From Polyangium sp. y55x31 (GTDB lineage Bacteria; Myxococcota_A; Polyangia; Polyangiales; Polyangiaceae): a DNA stretch of 64,000 nt. Position 1 is the stretch's first letter. Each line of letters begins with the position of its first letter. The position numbers and the translations under genes are program-made. Of the stretch, positions 26,002 to 34,613 are shown piece by piece. The DNA is taken from positions 1-64,000 of the forward strand of contig NZ_JARZHG010000010.1 in NCBI RefSeq assembly GCF_029946505.1, written 5' to 3'. Below the pieces are notes generated by a model that was given only the letters and a program-made list of their open reading frames with translations, had not been told where the DNA came from and searched no databases.

Positions 26002-28542
26002 TCAGGTCTTCGCGGAGAGCGCGCGCTCCACCATCGCCGCGCGTTGCTCGAGGAGAGCGAACGGCGCCGCGGGCAGGCCCACCTCCGCAGCAGCCACGAG
26101 CGCCGCCGCGAAGGCCACGATCGCAGCTTCGATCACGCGCCCGAGCGGCCGATCGACACGCTCGGCCGGCCTCTCCAGCGCGGCCACCGCGCCCATGAGC
26201 GCGGCGCGCACGGAGGCCGCGGCCGCAGGCGGCGCCGCGACGCCGGCGTGCTGCGCGATCTCGTGCACCAAGGGGTCCGTGAGCCTGGAAACGAAGCGCT
26301 CTTCGACGTAGGCCTCGAGCCCCGGATCGGTGCGCTTTCGCTCGTCCGTGAGATCGCCGAGAGGGCGCAGGTCCGCCGTGAGCACGCGTCGCGCGTACTC
26401 GAGAGACTTTTCGATCGAGGCCGCGATCGTGCGCCTCTCGTGGCGAAGCTTGGCCGCGGACGCGAGGAGCGCCTCGTTCGTCGCGCGCGCCTCCTGGATC
26501 TTCGCGCGATCCTCCGCGGCGCGCGCGGCCGCAACGGATGCGAGCTCCCGCGCGATGCGCAGCGCCCTGCGGCGAAGGGCGCGCTCGCGCAGCTCCGCCG
26601 AGCGATCGACGATCCGCTCGGCGAAGAGCGCCTCGACGCCCGCCCATCCCGAAGCTTCGAGCGCGGCCGCGTCGCCGAGCTTGCCCTTCAAGGAGAGCCG
26701 CGCCGAGAACGCGAGCGGCGGCGCGTAGGAGCCGATCCCCGTCTCTTCGAGGCTCTTCTGTACGTGCACGAGGACCCGCGCGAGGTCGTCGGGCGCGAGG
26801 CGATCGGCCTTGTTGACGAGGATCTGCACGGGCACGCCGAGGTCCTTGATCTCGGAGAGCACGCGCCGCTCGCTCTCCTTCATCGGGCCACTCGCGTCGA
26901 GGAGCCACACGGCGACGTGCGCCTCGTCGAAGGCCTGTCGCGCCGCGGCGATGTGATCGGGATCGGGCGCGTTGAAGCCCGGCGTGTCGAGGATCTCCAC
27001 GCGCTTGAGCCGCTCGATCGGCGCGTAGATGAAGACCCGCTCGACCCGCTCGCCGCTCGCGGCGAGGCTCTTCAAGGCGGCCTTCAAGCCGGCGTGCGGC
27101 ACGACGCGATCGGGCGCGCCGCGCACCACGATCCGCGCGAAGGGATCCGGCGCCCACGCGACCCAGTGCAGCGTCGCGGTCGTCGGCAAGACGCCCGTCG
27201 GCGCGACGTCCTCGCCGAGGAGCGCGTTCAGGAAGGTGCTCTTGCCGGCGTTGAACTCGCCGACCACGGCGACGCGCAGCGGACGCTCGCGCTCGACGGC
27301 GATCGCCTCGATGCTCGTGACGACGTCGAGCCGCTCGAGGGCGCGCGCAGAGCGGCCGAGCTCGTCGAGCAAGTCGGGCCAGGAGGCGATGCCCTCGTCG
27401 GGGACCCAGCTCCGGATGATGCCGCTCGCGATCTCGGCGGCCCACGCCGCGGCCTCGCCGGAGACGCGTTCGAGTTTGCCGAGCGCCGCGCGATGGCGTC
27501 CCTCGGCCGCGAGCACGGCGCCCTCGCGCAGCGTGCGCAAGTCCTCCGGCAGGCGGCCCGGATCCCGCGCGGCGAGCGTATGCAGGGCGTCGAGATCCCG
27601 CGTCTCGGTGGCGAGCCGGAGCAGCGCTGCGGCGGCGCCCGCGTGCCCGGCGGAGAGGCCTCGCGAAAGCGCCGCGCGCGCGTCGGCCCGGCGGCCCTCG
27701 GCGAACGCGAACGCCGCGGCCCACGCAGGCTCTTCGATGAGGCCGGCTGCCGTCACGACGCGCCGCGCTCGATCGACGAGCACGACATCGCGGCAGCCCG
27801 CGATGAGCGCGGAGAGCAGCTCCGCGGAGCCCGGCGCGTCGAGGATGCAGGCGCGCAGTCCGAGGTCGAGCGCGGTCGACCACTGCCCTTCCGCGAACGC
27901 GAGCCGCGCGAGGACGAGCGCGCCGCGGCCGTCGATGCGCTCGGGATCGATGACCGGCGCATACCGCGCCGCCGCGGCCACGTCGCCGAGCGCGAGCGCG
28001 CACTCGGCGCGTCGCAACCCAACCTCGCGATCAGGCGCTGCAGGCAGCTCGGTCCCGGTCGTCACGGCGACCGCGAGCGACGTGCCGATGCGATCGAGCC
28101 AGCGACCGGCCCGCGCCGGATCACCGGCCCAGAGGTCACGATCGCACAGGTCGAGGAGCGCGAGCCGCGCGGCTTCACGCTCTTCGGGTGCGTCGGCGGC
28201 GCGCTCGAGCGCCTCGGAGGCGCGCACGTCGCCCATGCGTGCACGTGCCTGACCGAGCCTGAGCCACACGTCGGCGCGCCAGGGAACGAACGTGGCGAGC
28301 TCCGCGAGCGCCTCGGCGGCCTCGTGATCGAGGCCTGCGTCCTCGGCTGCGTCTGCCCAGAGCGCGAGCCCGAGCGGTGATTCGGGCACGCTCGCGAGGA
28401 TGGTCCGCGCGAGGTCGCGCGCTTCGAGCGGTCGGCCCCGCGCGAGCGCGAGCTCTGCGGCGCGGCGCTCGTTTTCGAGGCCCCGCGCCAGGATTTCGAC
28501 CCGTCCGAAGAAGTTCGACAGGCTTTCGACGAGCCGCGCCAT
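26002..28542 (-). CDS. TPR protein fused to dynamin-like GTPase
   Basis: 846 residues. The first 400 are TPR-like helical repeats (RPLEARDLARTILASVPES, ARARMGDVRASEALERAAD). The GTPase follows: P-loop GEFNAGKSTF at about 428, Thr-rich switch I (GVLPTTATLHWV), DTPGFNAPD at about 519, and NKADRL at about 576. The remaining 230 residues are helical, as in the stalk of bacterial dynamin-like proteins, with a hydrophobic C-terminal patch (AAIVAFAAALVAAAEVGLP) that may bind membrane. It should hydrolyse GTP and could remodel or tether membrane. The TPR head on a dynamin-like body is uncommon. It starts 31 bp after the GT-C membrane protein gene. Confidence 0.87.
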   Translation of the reverse strand: MARLVESLSNFFGRVEILARGLENERRAAELALARGRPLEARDLARTILASVPESPLGLALWADAAEDAGLDHEAAEALAELATFVPWRADVWLRLGQARARMGDVRASEALERAADAPEEREAARLALLDLCDRDLWAGDPARAGRWLDRIGTSLAVAVTTGTELPAAPDREVGLRRAECALALGDVAAAARYAPVIDPERIDGRGALVLARLAFAEGQWSTALDLGLRACILDAPGSAELLSALIAGCRDVVLVDRARRVVTAAGLIEEPAWAAAFAFAEGRRADARAALSRGLSAGHAGAAAALLRLATETRDLDALHTLAARDPGRLPEDLRTLREGAVLAAEGRHRAALGKLERVSGEAAAWAAEIASGIIRSWVPDEGIASWPDLLDELGRSARALERLDVVTSIEAIAVERERPLRVAVVGEFNAGKSTFLNALLGEDVAPTGVLPTTATLHWVAWAPDPFARIVVRGAPDRVVPHAGLKAALKSLAASGERVERVFIYAPIERLKRVEILDTPGFNAPDPDHIAAARQAFDEAHVAVWLLDASGPMKESERRVLSEIKDLGVPVQILVNKADRLAPDDLARVLVHVQKSLEETGIGSYAPPLAFSARLSLKGKLGDAAALEASGWAGVEALFAERIVDRSAELRERALRRRALRIARELASVAAARAAEDRAKIQEARATNEALLASAAKLRHERRTIAASIEKSLEYARRVLTADLRPLGDLTDERKRTDPGLEAYVEERFVSRLTDPLVHEIAQHAGVAAPPAAAASVRAALMGAVAALERPAERVDRPLGRVIEAAIVAFAAALVAAAEVGLPAAPFALLEQRAAMVERALSAKT

Positions 28543-28573
28543 GGCTGCATCAAAGGCCGGCCGCGGCTTCGGA

Positions 28574-30022
28574 TCAAGGGGCTTCGCCCGTGACGTCCCT
28601 CGTCGCGTCCGCCCGTCGCCGCAGCACCACGTACGGCAAGCCGGGCACGCGGCTCTCCGCGGTCACCACGAAGCTCGAGGCCATGTCCGGAAAACGCGCG
28701 ATCCGCGCCTCGACGCCGCGATCGAAGATCGAAGCCGTCCACGGCGTCTCGACGCGCGCGCCCGGCGCGAGCAGGAGGACGAGCGTGTCCACGCCGCGCG
28801 CATCGAGCATCGCCGGCGCGATTCGCTTCGTCGTGTGCCCGCCGGGCAACGCTGCAATCGCGGGATCCGTGAGCCCCGCGAGATCCACGATGTTCGCCTC
28901 GGTCGCCGCGCCGACCCAGCCGGCGTCGAGGGAAGCCACGACGCGGGCGCCTTCGAGCGCGGGACCGAGCTCACGTACGAGCGCGGTCCGATCGGCCCCG
29001 ACACGCGCGGCCACGGGGCCGATCTTAATCATGACGAAGAGCTCGCCCGCGAGCGCGAGCGCGACACGCGCCGCCGTCATGCGCGCGTCCGCGACGGAGG
29101 CGAGGTGCGCCGCGGCGAGGATCACCGCGGGGAGCACGGGGACGACGAGGCGCGAGAGCGGCATCCAGTCGCCGCCTGCGACGGCGACCGCGGCGAAGTG
29201 CACGGCGACGGCGAGCACGAGCCCGCGCACGAACGGCGTGGTTCGGAGGAGCGCGCGCGGCGCGACGAGCGCGAGCGGACCCGTGAGCAAGAAGCACGCG
29301 AGCGCGTACTTCGCGCCGAGCCAGGGATCCGAGGGCTTGGCGAGCACCGCGAGCGGCGTCGGACGACCGAACACGGCGAGGCGAATCGCGACGACGAGGA
29401 AAAACGGCGCCGCTGCGAGGGCTGCACGGAAAACGTCCACGCGTCCGAGGCGCATTCGTTCCCCCGGCGGCGGCGTGATCGCGACGACGAGCACGAACGG
29501 CAGGAGCTCCGGCCGAAGCGCGGCCGCGAGCCCGAGCGGAAACACGGCTGACCAGCCGCGTCCGAGCGCGACGAGGCACACCGCGATCGACACGAGCGCG
29601 GTCGCGAGGCCCGTTTCGAGCCCTGCGACGCTCCAGGCCGCGAGCGGCGCCGATGCGGGCAACATCACGAGCGCGGACCAGCGCGCGCGAGACGAAGAGG
29701 CACGATCGATCGTCACCGCGAGCAGCGCCGCCGCCGCTGTCCATGCGAGCAGCCCGAGGAGTTTTGCGGCCACGAGCGCGTCGAGCGGTCCACGCGCCGC
29801 GAACGGCGTGAGCAGGTAAGGAAACCCGAGCGGCGTCACCGCGTCGGTGATCGGCCCGTGCGCGTTCCATCGGTAGCCGAGGCCACGCGCGACGTGGGTC
29901 GCGTAACGCGCGGGGATGAGCGCGTCGTCGACCGTGAAGCCGTACAAGACGTGCGCCGGCAGGAGCGCGAGCGCCGCGCCGAGCGCGGCGATTCCAAGGG
30001 CGCGCGGCCAAGAAACCGGCAC
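28574..30022 (-). CDS. Polytopic GT-C-like membrane protein
   Basis: 482 residues from a GTG at 30022, chosen because AGGAG lies eight bases upstream; an ATG at 30112 has no ribosome site. About ten hydrophobic helices. The first outer loop contains FTVDDALIPARYATHVARGL and WNAHGPITDAVTPLGFPYL, the acidic Asp-Asp pattern of GT-C glycosyltransferases that use polyprenyl-linked sugars. The C-terminal 130 residues are a soluble domain with EANIVDLAGLTDPAIAALP. The acceptor is unknown. A polysaccharide or glycoprotein role is likely. It is the first gene of the minus-strand group and is divergent from the beta-propeller gene. Confidence 0.78.
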   Translation of the reverse strand: MPVSWPRALGIAALGAALALLPAHVLYGFTVDDALIPARYATHVARGLGYRWNAHGPITDAVTPLGFPYLLTPFAARGPLDALVAAKLLGLLAWTAAAALLAVTIDRASSSRARWSALVMLPASAPLAAWSVAGLETGLATALVSIAVCLVALGRGWSAVFPLGLAAALRPELLPFVLVVAITPPPGERMRLGRVDVFRAALAAAPFFLVVAIRLAVFGRPTPLAVLAKPSDPWLGAKYALACFLLTGPLALVAPRALLRTTPFVRGLVLAVAVHFAAVAVAGGDWMPLSRLVVPVLPAVILAAAHLASVADARMTAARVALALAGELFVMIKIGPVAARVGADRTALVRELGPALEGARVVASLDAGWVGAATEANIVDLAGLTDPAIAALPGGHTTKRIAPAMLDARGVDTLVLLLAPGARVETPWTASIFDRGVEARIARFPDMASSFVVTAESRVPGLPYVVLRRRADATRDVTGEAP

Positions 30023-30083
30023 GGACGGGCTCCTAGCGATACTCCATCGGTTTGTCCACTCCGCGACGATCGATGCACAAAAC

Positions 30084-30112
30084 TTAGGAAGCGACGGAAG
30101 CCTCTCTAGCAT
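30084..30112 (+). promoter_or_regulatory. Possible promoter of the beta-propeller gene
   Basis: TTAGGA at 30084-30089 and TAGCAT at 30107-30112 are 17 bp apart. The ATG at 30123 would then be only a few bases from the RNA start, giving a nearly leaderless message. Confidence 0.4.
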
Positions 30113-30122
30113 TCGGCCACGG

Positions 30123-32480
30123 ATGACCGGCCTCACTCTCGTTGCCCGACGCCCCGAGATCCAGCCTGCCTCGACCTCCTCGGTCGACAGCCCGGCGCTG
30201 CGCGCGCTTTTCGACCTCGTGCTCGATCGCGCCCCAGACGCCACCGTCCTTCCCGAGCGAGACGCGACCTCGCTCGTGATCGACCTCGCTTACTCCGTCG
30301 CAGAGCTCTGCGCTTCTCGCAGACGCCGCGCCGCCGTGCGCGTGAGCCTCGGCGGCGAGCCCTGGGAGCTCGGCCTCGAACGCGCCGGGCGAGACGTTCT
30401 CGTCTCGCTCGCGCAGACGAGCTCGAAGCCCGAGGTGGCGATCCACGAGCGACGTGTCGACGGCGACGCGTTCTCCACGCGGATCCTCGGCGCCCTCGAC
30501 GCGCTCGCGGGCCGCTCGGAGCAAAGCGCCATCGCCTCGCTCGCCGCCCTCGACGGCGAAGGTCCGCGATCGCAGCTCTACGGCGAGGCCGCGCGCATCG
30601 CCGCGGCGCGCGAGCACCTCGCCGCGAGCACGCCCTTCGGCCCGGGGGAAGGCCTCACCGAGCCTGCCGTGGTGGCGGTCGAGCCCACGGGTGACGTGCC
30701 GATCACGATCGCGGCCGACATCCTCATGCGCACGCCCGCGCCCTCGGCCGCAGCCGAGACGGCCGTGCAGCGCGCCGATCTCTTCGCGCTCCTCTTCCGC
30801 GGCAAGCTGCGCGTCATCGTGGGCGAGCATGCGCGCGAGCTGCCCGACGTGTTCGTGTTCCTCTTCGCCGAGCAGCTCGTCGAGATCACGCTCGAGGCGC
30901 TCTCCGCGTGGGCGCTCGGACGGCCCTACTACCGGCGCCTCACCATCGGCGGCGCCGTCTGCGCGGTGCGCATCCAGGGCGAGGGTCACGCCTCGCTCAC
31001 GATCGGCATGCCGCGCCGCGGCGCCGACGAGCGTGGGCACGTGTGGACCTTCCCGGCCGTCGACGTGGGCGCGCTCGTGCAAAGCGTCGTCGCCTTCGGC
31101 CGCGCCCTCGCGCGGAGCGTCGTTCGGCGTGACCGCGCGCAGGCGCAGAACCTCCGCCTCTCCGCGTTCCGCACGAAGGTGCGCGAGCTCGGCGAGCGCA
31201 TGCGCGACCTCACGCGCGACGACTCCAAGATCAACGACGCGCCCGAGGGTTACCGCGCCTTCGCCGCGTCGCTCGTGAGGCCCCCGCAGCCGCCCGAGGA
31301 CGAGACCCTCGCGTCGAGCCGCCTTCGCTACACGCCACGCTGGTTCGCCGCGATCCCTTCGATCGACCTGCGCGCCACCTTCCTCTGCGGCGACGCGCTC
31401 GTCGTCGGCGCCACGCGCGAGCTGTCGTGCATCGATCGTCGCACCGGCGAGCTCGCGTGGACGCGTCCCGTGCCTCGCGCCGCGAGCGTGATGACGCCGC
31501 TCGGCCTCGCGCGCATGGAAGCCGAAGGCGCGCTCCACCTGCACGACCTGCAGACGGGCGACGTCCTCTGGACCACGAGCCTCACGCCGCGCGCGGGCGC
31601 GAGCACGTCGGGCGTCGTCGTGAGCACGCCGGGTCTTCCGCGCATGCTCGTCGTCAGCGAAGGCGCGCGCCACCTCGCCGCGATCGATCTGCACGGCGGC
31701 GAGGTGCGGTGGCGCTACGCGTCGCGGAGGAGCGGCATGTTCCGGCTGCGGCGCGCGGGCAAGCTCCTCGTCGTGGCCTCGGGCGAGTCCGCGCTCGTCG
31801 CGCTCGACGTGCTCACGGGTGAGGTCGTCTGGCGGTTCTGCGATCGCCGCCGCTTCGCCTCGCACGTCACCGTCGATAACGACGCGCTCTTCGCCGTCAG
31901 CGGCGACGGCGCGTTCGTGGATCGTGGCAGCGCGGGCCTGCACCACATCGATCCCTGGTCCGGCGCCGCGCGCTGGAGCATCGATCTTCCCGCCGACACG
32001 CGCCCGCTCGGCGCGCCGCTGCTCGCGCCGGACACCGTCGTCATCCAGACGCACGGCCGCCGCGGCACGGGCCTCGTCGGCTTCGATCGCGCCACGGGCG
32101 CCCCGCGCTTCGACATCGTCGCTTGCGCCTCGGCGGCCTCGAGCCTCGTCGTCGACGGCACCGTCATCCTCAACAGCGAGGGTGGCGAGCTCGTCGCCAT
32201 CGACGCGAAGGACGGCACGACGCGTTATCGTCACGTCTTCGGCGGCGCCGAGGGCGACCGGCCGCGAAGGCTCGAACCGATGCTCCGCTCGGGCGCGCTC
32301 TTCGTCCCGCAGAGCGAGCTCTTCGTCGTTCGCCCGCGCGACGGAAAGCTCCTCGGCCGCGTCCCGGCCGACCTCGTGCCGGATCTCTTCCGCGTGGACG
32401 AGCGTTGCGACGTCTACGTCGTCGAGGAGAGCGGCCACATCGCCGCGTTCTCCACCGGCCCGCGTCTCCGGCTCGTCTAG
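30123..32480 (+). CDS. Large beta-propeller (PQQ-repeat-like) protein
   Basis: 785 residues, no signal peptide. The first 400 are mixed and unassigned. From about 410 to 780 the protein carries PQQ/WD-like propeller blades with recurring DxxTGExxW motifs (IDRRTGELAWTRPV, HDLQTGDVLWTTSL, IDLHGGEVRWRYAS, LDVLTGEVVWRFC, IDPWSGAARWSID, IDAKDGTTRYRHVFG). It lacks the residues needed to call it a PQQ dehydrogenase and is more likely a binding scaffold. Single gene, divergent from the GT-C gene, ended by a bidirectional terminator. Confidence 0.85.
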   Translation: MTGLTLVARRPEIQPASTSSVDSPALRALFDLVLDRAPDATVLPERDATSLVIDLAYSVAELCASRRRRAAVRVSLGGEPWELGLERAGRDVLVSLAQTSSKPEVAIHERRVDGDAFSTRILGALDALAGRSEQSAIASLAALDGEGPRSQLYGEAARIAAAREHLAASTPFGPGEGLTEPAVVAVEPTGDVPITIAADILMRTPAPSAAAETAVQRADLFALLFRGKLRVIVGEHARELPDVFVFLFAEQLVEITLEALSAWALGRPYYRRLTIGGAVCAVRIQGEGHASLTIGMPRRGADERGHVWTFPAVDVGALVQSVVAFGRALARSVVRRDRAQAQNLRLSAFRTKVRELGERMRDLTRDDSKINDAPEGYRAFAASLVRPPQPPEDETLASSRLRYTPRWFAAIPSIDLRATFLCGDALVVGATRELSCIDRRTGELAWTRPVPRAASVMTPLGLARMEAEGALHLHDLQTGDVLWTTSLTPRAGASTSGVVVSTPGLPRMLVVSEGARHLAAIDLHGGEVRWRYASRRSGMFRLRRAGKLLVVASGESALVALDVLTGEVVWRFCDRRRFASHVTVDNDALFAVSGDGAFVDRGSAGLHHIDPWSGAARWSIDLPADTRPLGAPLLAPDTVVIQTHGRRGTGLVGFDRATGAPRFDIVACASAASSLVVDGTVILNSEGGELVAIDAKDGTTRYRHVFGGAEGDRPRRLEPMLRSGALFVPQSELFVVRPRDGKLLGRVPADLVPDLFRVDERCDVYVVEESGHIAAFSTGPRLRLV

Positions 32481-32483
32481 TCC

Positions 32484-32520
32484 CGAGGGGGGAAGATCGC
32501 TTCGCGATCTTCTTCCCCTC
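32484..32520. terminator. Bidirectional terminator
   Basis: GAAGATCGC and GCGATCTTC pair around TTC; the flanking GGGG and CCCC runs extend the stem. It sits between two convergent genes with stops at 32480 and 32524. Confidence 0.7.
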
Positions 32521-32523
32521 CCC

Positions 32524-32991
32524 TCACCGCTTCTTCTTCTTTTTCGCCGCCGTCTTCGGGGGCGGCATCGACACCACGCGCAGCACCACGTCGGCGACGC
32601 CCATCCGCACGATGCCGAGCGCCTCCGCCGCGCGCCGCGACAGATCGATGATCCGCCCTCGCACGTGGGGCCCTCGATCGTTGATGCGCACCTCGACCGA
32701 ACGCCCCTCGCGCTCGACCCGCACGATCGCGCCGAACGGCAACGTCTTGTGCGCGGCCGTGAGCTCCGTCGGCTCGTACGGCTCGCCGCTCGCGGTCGGC
32801 CGCCCCTTCAGCTTGTCCGCGTAAAAACTCGCCTTGCCGCGCTCTTCACGGCCCGCCCCGGCTGCGCTCGCGGACGCCGCATCCGGCGTCACCGCCCCTC
32901 GCCCCGCTGTTTCCGCGCCGCCGCCGCACCCCGTGGACAGACCGAGGAGCGTTGCGAGCGCGAGCCCTGGAAAGAGACGTCGAACCAGCAT
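32524..32991 (-). CDS. rlpA: RlpA-like lipoprotein (double-psi beta-barrel)
   Basis: 155 residues. Lipoprotein signal with lipobox LSTGC at Cys22. The RlpA double-psi beta-barrel fills about 52-145: KASFYADKLKGRPTASGEPY, LTAAHKTLPFGAIVRVE, VRINDRGPHVRGRIIDLS. RlpA proteins are septal or pole-located and some are lytic transglycosylases acting on denuded glycan; the Asp-Arg-Gly-Pro motif is present. There is no SPOR domain, unlike many RlpAs. A SPOR protein is encoded elsewhere in the window (51711). The C-terminus ends in a Lys-rich tail. Confidence 0.9.
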   Translation of the reverse strand: MLVRRLFPGLALATLLGLSTGCGGGAETAGRGAVTPDAASASAAGAGREERGKASFYADKLKGRPTASGEPYEPTELTAAHKTLPFGAIVRVEREGRSVEVRINDRGPHVRGRIIDLSRRAAEALGIVRMGVADVVLRVVSMPPPKTAAKKKKKR

Positions 32992-33063
32992 GATCGGGAG
33001 GCGCGCGGAAAGCGCGGCCTTCCGTTCCGTCTATCCCGACATGCTGGGGGCTCCAAGCAAATC

Positions 33064-33582
33064 CTACGTGGGAGCCGTCGCCGGCGGATGCTCGCGCTCG
33101 GCCGGGGCCGACGCTGCGTCCTCCTCGGCCGTCGCGGCCATGACGCTCGGCGTCGGGAGCTGCTTCGAGCCGGCCTTCGACCGCACGAACCGAGCGAGCT
33201 CGACGAAGGGCACGCGCGTCGGGCAGATCTCTTCTTTCTGCGCGAGCACCTCCATCGGCACGTGCGCGAGCGAGCGCGCCGCGGCGTCGTAGTCCGGCAT
33301 GCTCCGCGACGACGAGAGCACGATCGTCATGAGCCCCGGATACTCCCCGCCCGAGGCTGCGATGCGATCCGCCTCGCCCACGTCGCAACGCCCGCACGCG
33401 ATGCACCGCGAAAAACTCGCGACACGCTCGCGCTCTGCGGGGTCGAGCGCCGGCAGGCCGTCGGCGTCGTAATTCTCGTGGAACAGCGGGAGACCCGTCT
33501 TCCGCCCGAACAGCCTCCCGACGAGGACTTTGAGCAGCGACCAGGCAAGCACCACGAGAGCGAGCGCGCGACCGGAGAGCAC
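33064..33582 (-). CDS. Membrane-anchored iron-sulfur protein
   Basis: 172 residues from a GTG at 33582 preceded by GGGAG. One N-terminal helix (ALALVVLAWSLLKVLVG) anchors it. The soluble part has FSRCIACGRCDVGEADR and, about 45 residues on, EEICPTRVPF. The CxxCGxC plus a distant CP is the usual layout for a [4Fe-4S] cluster in HdrC- or succinate-dehydrogenase-like proteins. A partner redox protein is not encoded next to it. Function unknown; electron transfer at the membrane is a reasonable inference. The sequence upstream of the GTG in frame is not protein-like. Confidence 0.72.
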   Translation of the reverse strand: MLSGRALALVVLAWSLLKVLVGRLFGRKTGLPLFHENYDADGLPALDPAERERVASFSRCIACGRCDVGEADRIAASGGEYPGLMTIVLSSSRSMPDYDAAARSLAHVPMEVLAQKEEICPTRVPFVELARFVRSKAGSKQLPTPSVMAATAEEDAASAPAEREHPPATAPT

Positions 33583-33703
33583 GTTCTCCCTATAGCAACG
33601 TGCGCGCCCCGGGGCAGGCGTGGTTTCGAGGGCGACACGAACGAGCTGCCCGAGCCTTTGGATCTCGAGCATCGCCCGAGACGTGGTAAGACCCGGGCAG
33701 GAG

Positions 33704-34585
33704 ATGCGCTTCTCACGCGACCGCTTCGCCACGTGCGCCCCGACCCGCGTTGCCGCGCGGCCCCACGTTTTCGCGCTCCTCGTCGCCCTCGGCGCCTCGG
33801 CCTGCGGTGGCACGGGTGACGGCGGCACGGGGGATCCGCCCAGCAAGCCTGCCGCCGATCCCTGTGGTGGAGGCGACCGACTCTCCGACGTCGTATCGGA
33901 GCCGACCTGGGTCGATCCCGACCAGGCGATGAGCAAATCGTGCAGCTACCCACCCGATCGGGCGGTCAAGCTCTCGGGCCTGCGCATCGTCGCCATCGAT
34001 CGTTTCGACGAGACCGGCAACGGTGCGTCGGGCAACTACTACGTGCAAGACGGCTGCGCCGATCCGGTCGGCCCCTACTCGGGCATGACGGTCTACGCGC
34101 CCTCGTTCAGCCCGCCGGATCTGCGCCTCGCCGAAGGCGACGTCGTCGACGTGCTCGGCAACCTCATGGAGTTCCCCGGCCCCACGAGCGGCCCGTTCCC
34201 GCAGTGCCGCACGTTGCCGGAGATCGGCGGCACCATGACGTTCCGCTTCGAGCTCGGCCCGGACCTGCCTGCGAGGACGATCCCGACCACCGACCTCAAG
34301 ACGTACGAAGGCGCGCGCCAGTGGCTCGGCACGCTCGTCCGGATCGAGAACGTCGAGATCGCGGACAAGGCGTACGAGAGCAGCGGCCGCTACTCCGCGC
34401 CGATCGACGTCGGCGGCGGCATCAGCCAGGTCGACGTGCCGAGCATCTCGAACGAGCTCTTCGACCTGAAGAACGATGGCCCGCTCCTCGCCGAGGGCGT
34501 GAAGTTCAAGGCCGTCACCGGCGTCGTCACCTACTTCTACGGCTTCAAGATCGCGCCTCGCTCCGCGGCCGATTTCGAGCTCTGA
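33704..34585 (+). CDS. Lipoprotein of unknown function, OB-fold-like
   Basis: 293 residues; the ATG is preceded by AGGAG. Signal with lipobox GASAC (VFALLVALGASAC). The mature part has GLRIVAIDRFDETGNGASGN and NYYVQDGCADPVGPYSGMTV, then LAEGDVVDVLGNL: strand patterns like the OB-fold modules found beside secreted nucleases. No nuclease catalytic residues are present, so the function is open. It is 28 bp upstream of the M16-like gene, so the two are probably cotranscribed. Confidence 0.75.
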   Translation: MRFSRDRFATCAPTRVAARPHVFALLVALGASACGGTGDGGTGDPPSKPAADPCGGGDRLSDVVSEPTWVDPDQAMSKSCSYPPDRAVKLSGLRIVAIDRFDETGNGASGNYYVQDGCADPVGPYSGMTVYAPSFSPPDLRLAEGDVVDVLGNLMEFPGPTSGPFPQCRTLPEIGGTMTFRFELGPDLPARTIPTTDLKTYEGARQWLGTLVRIENVEIADKAYESSGRYSAPIDVGGGISQVDVPSISNELFDLKNDGPLLAEGVKFKAVTGVVTYFYGFKIAPRSAADFEL

Positions 34586-34613
34586 TCCTTCGAGCTCGCG
34601 CCTCGCACCGGCC

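Noticed and set aside
30084-32438. 784-codon minus-strand frame opposite the beta-propeller gene
   Set aside because: Composition is Arg/Ala/His-rich with no domain, and the plus-strand frame has clear propeller blades.
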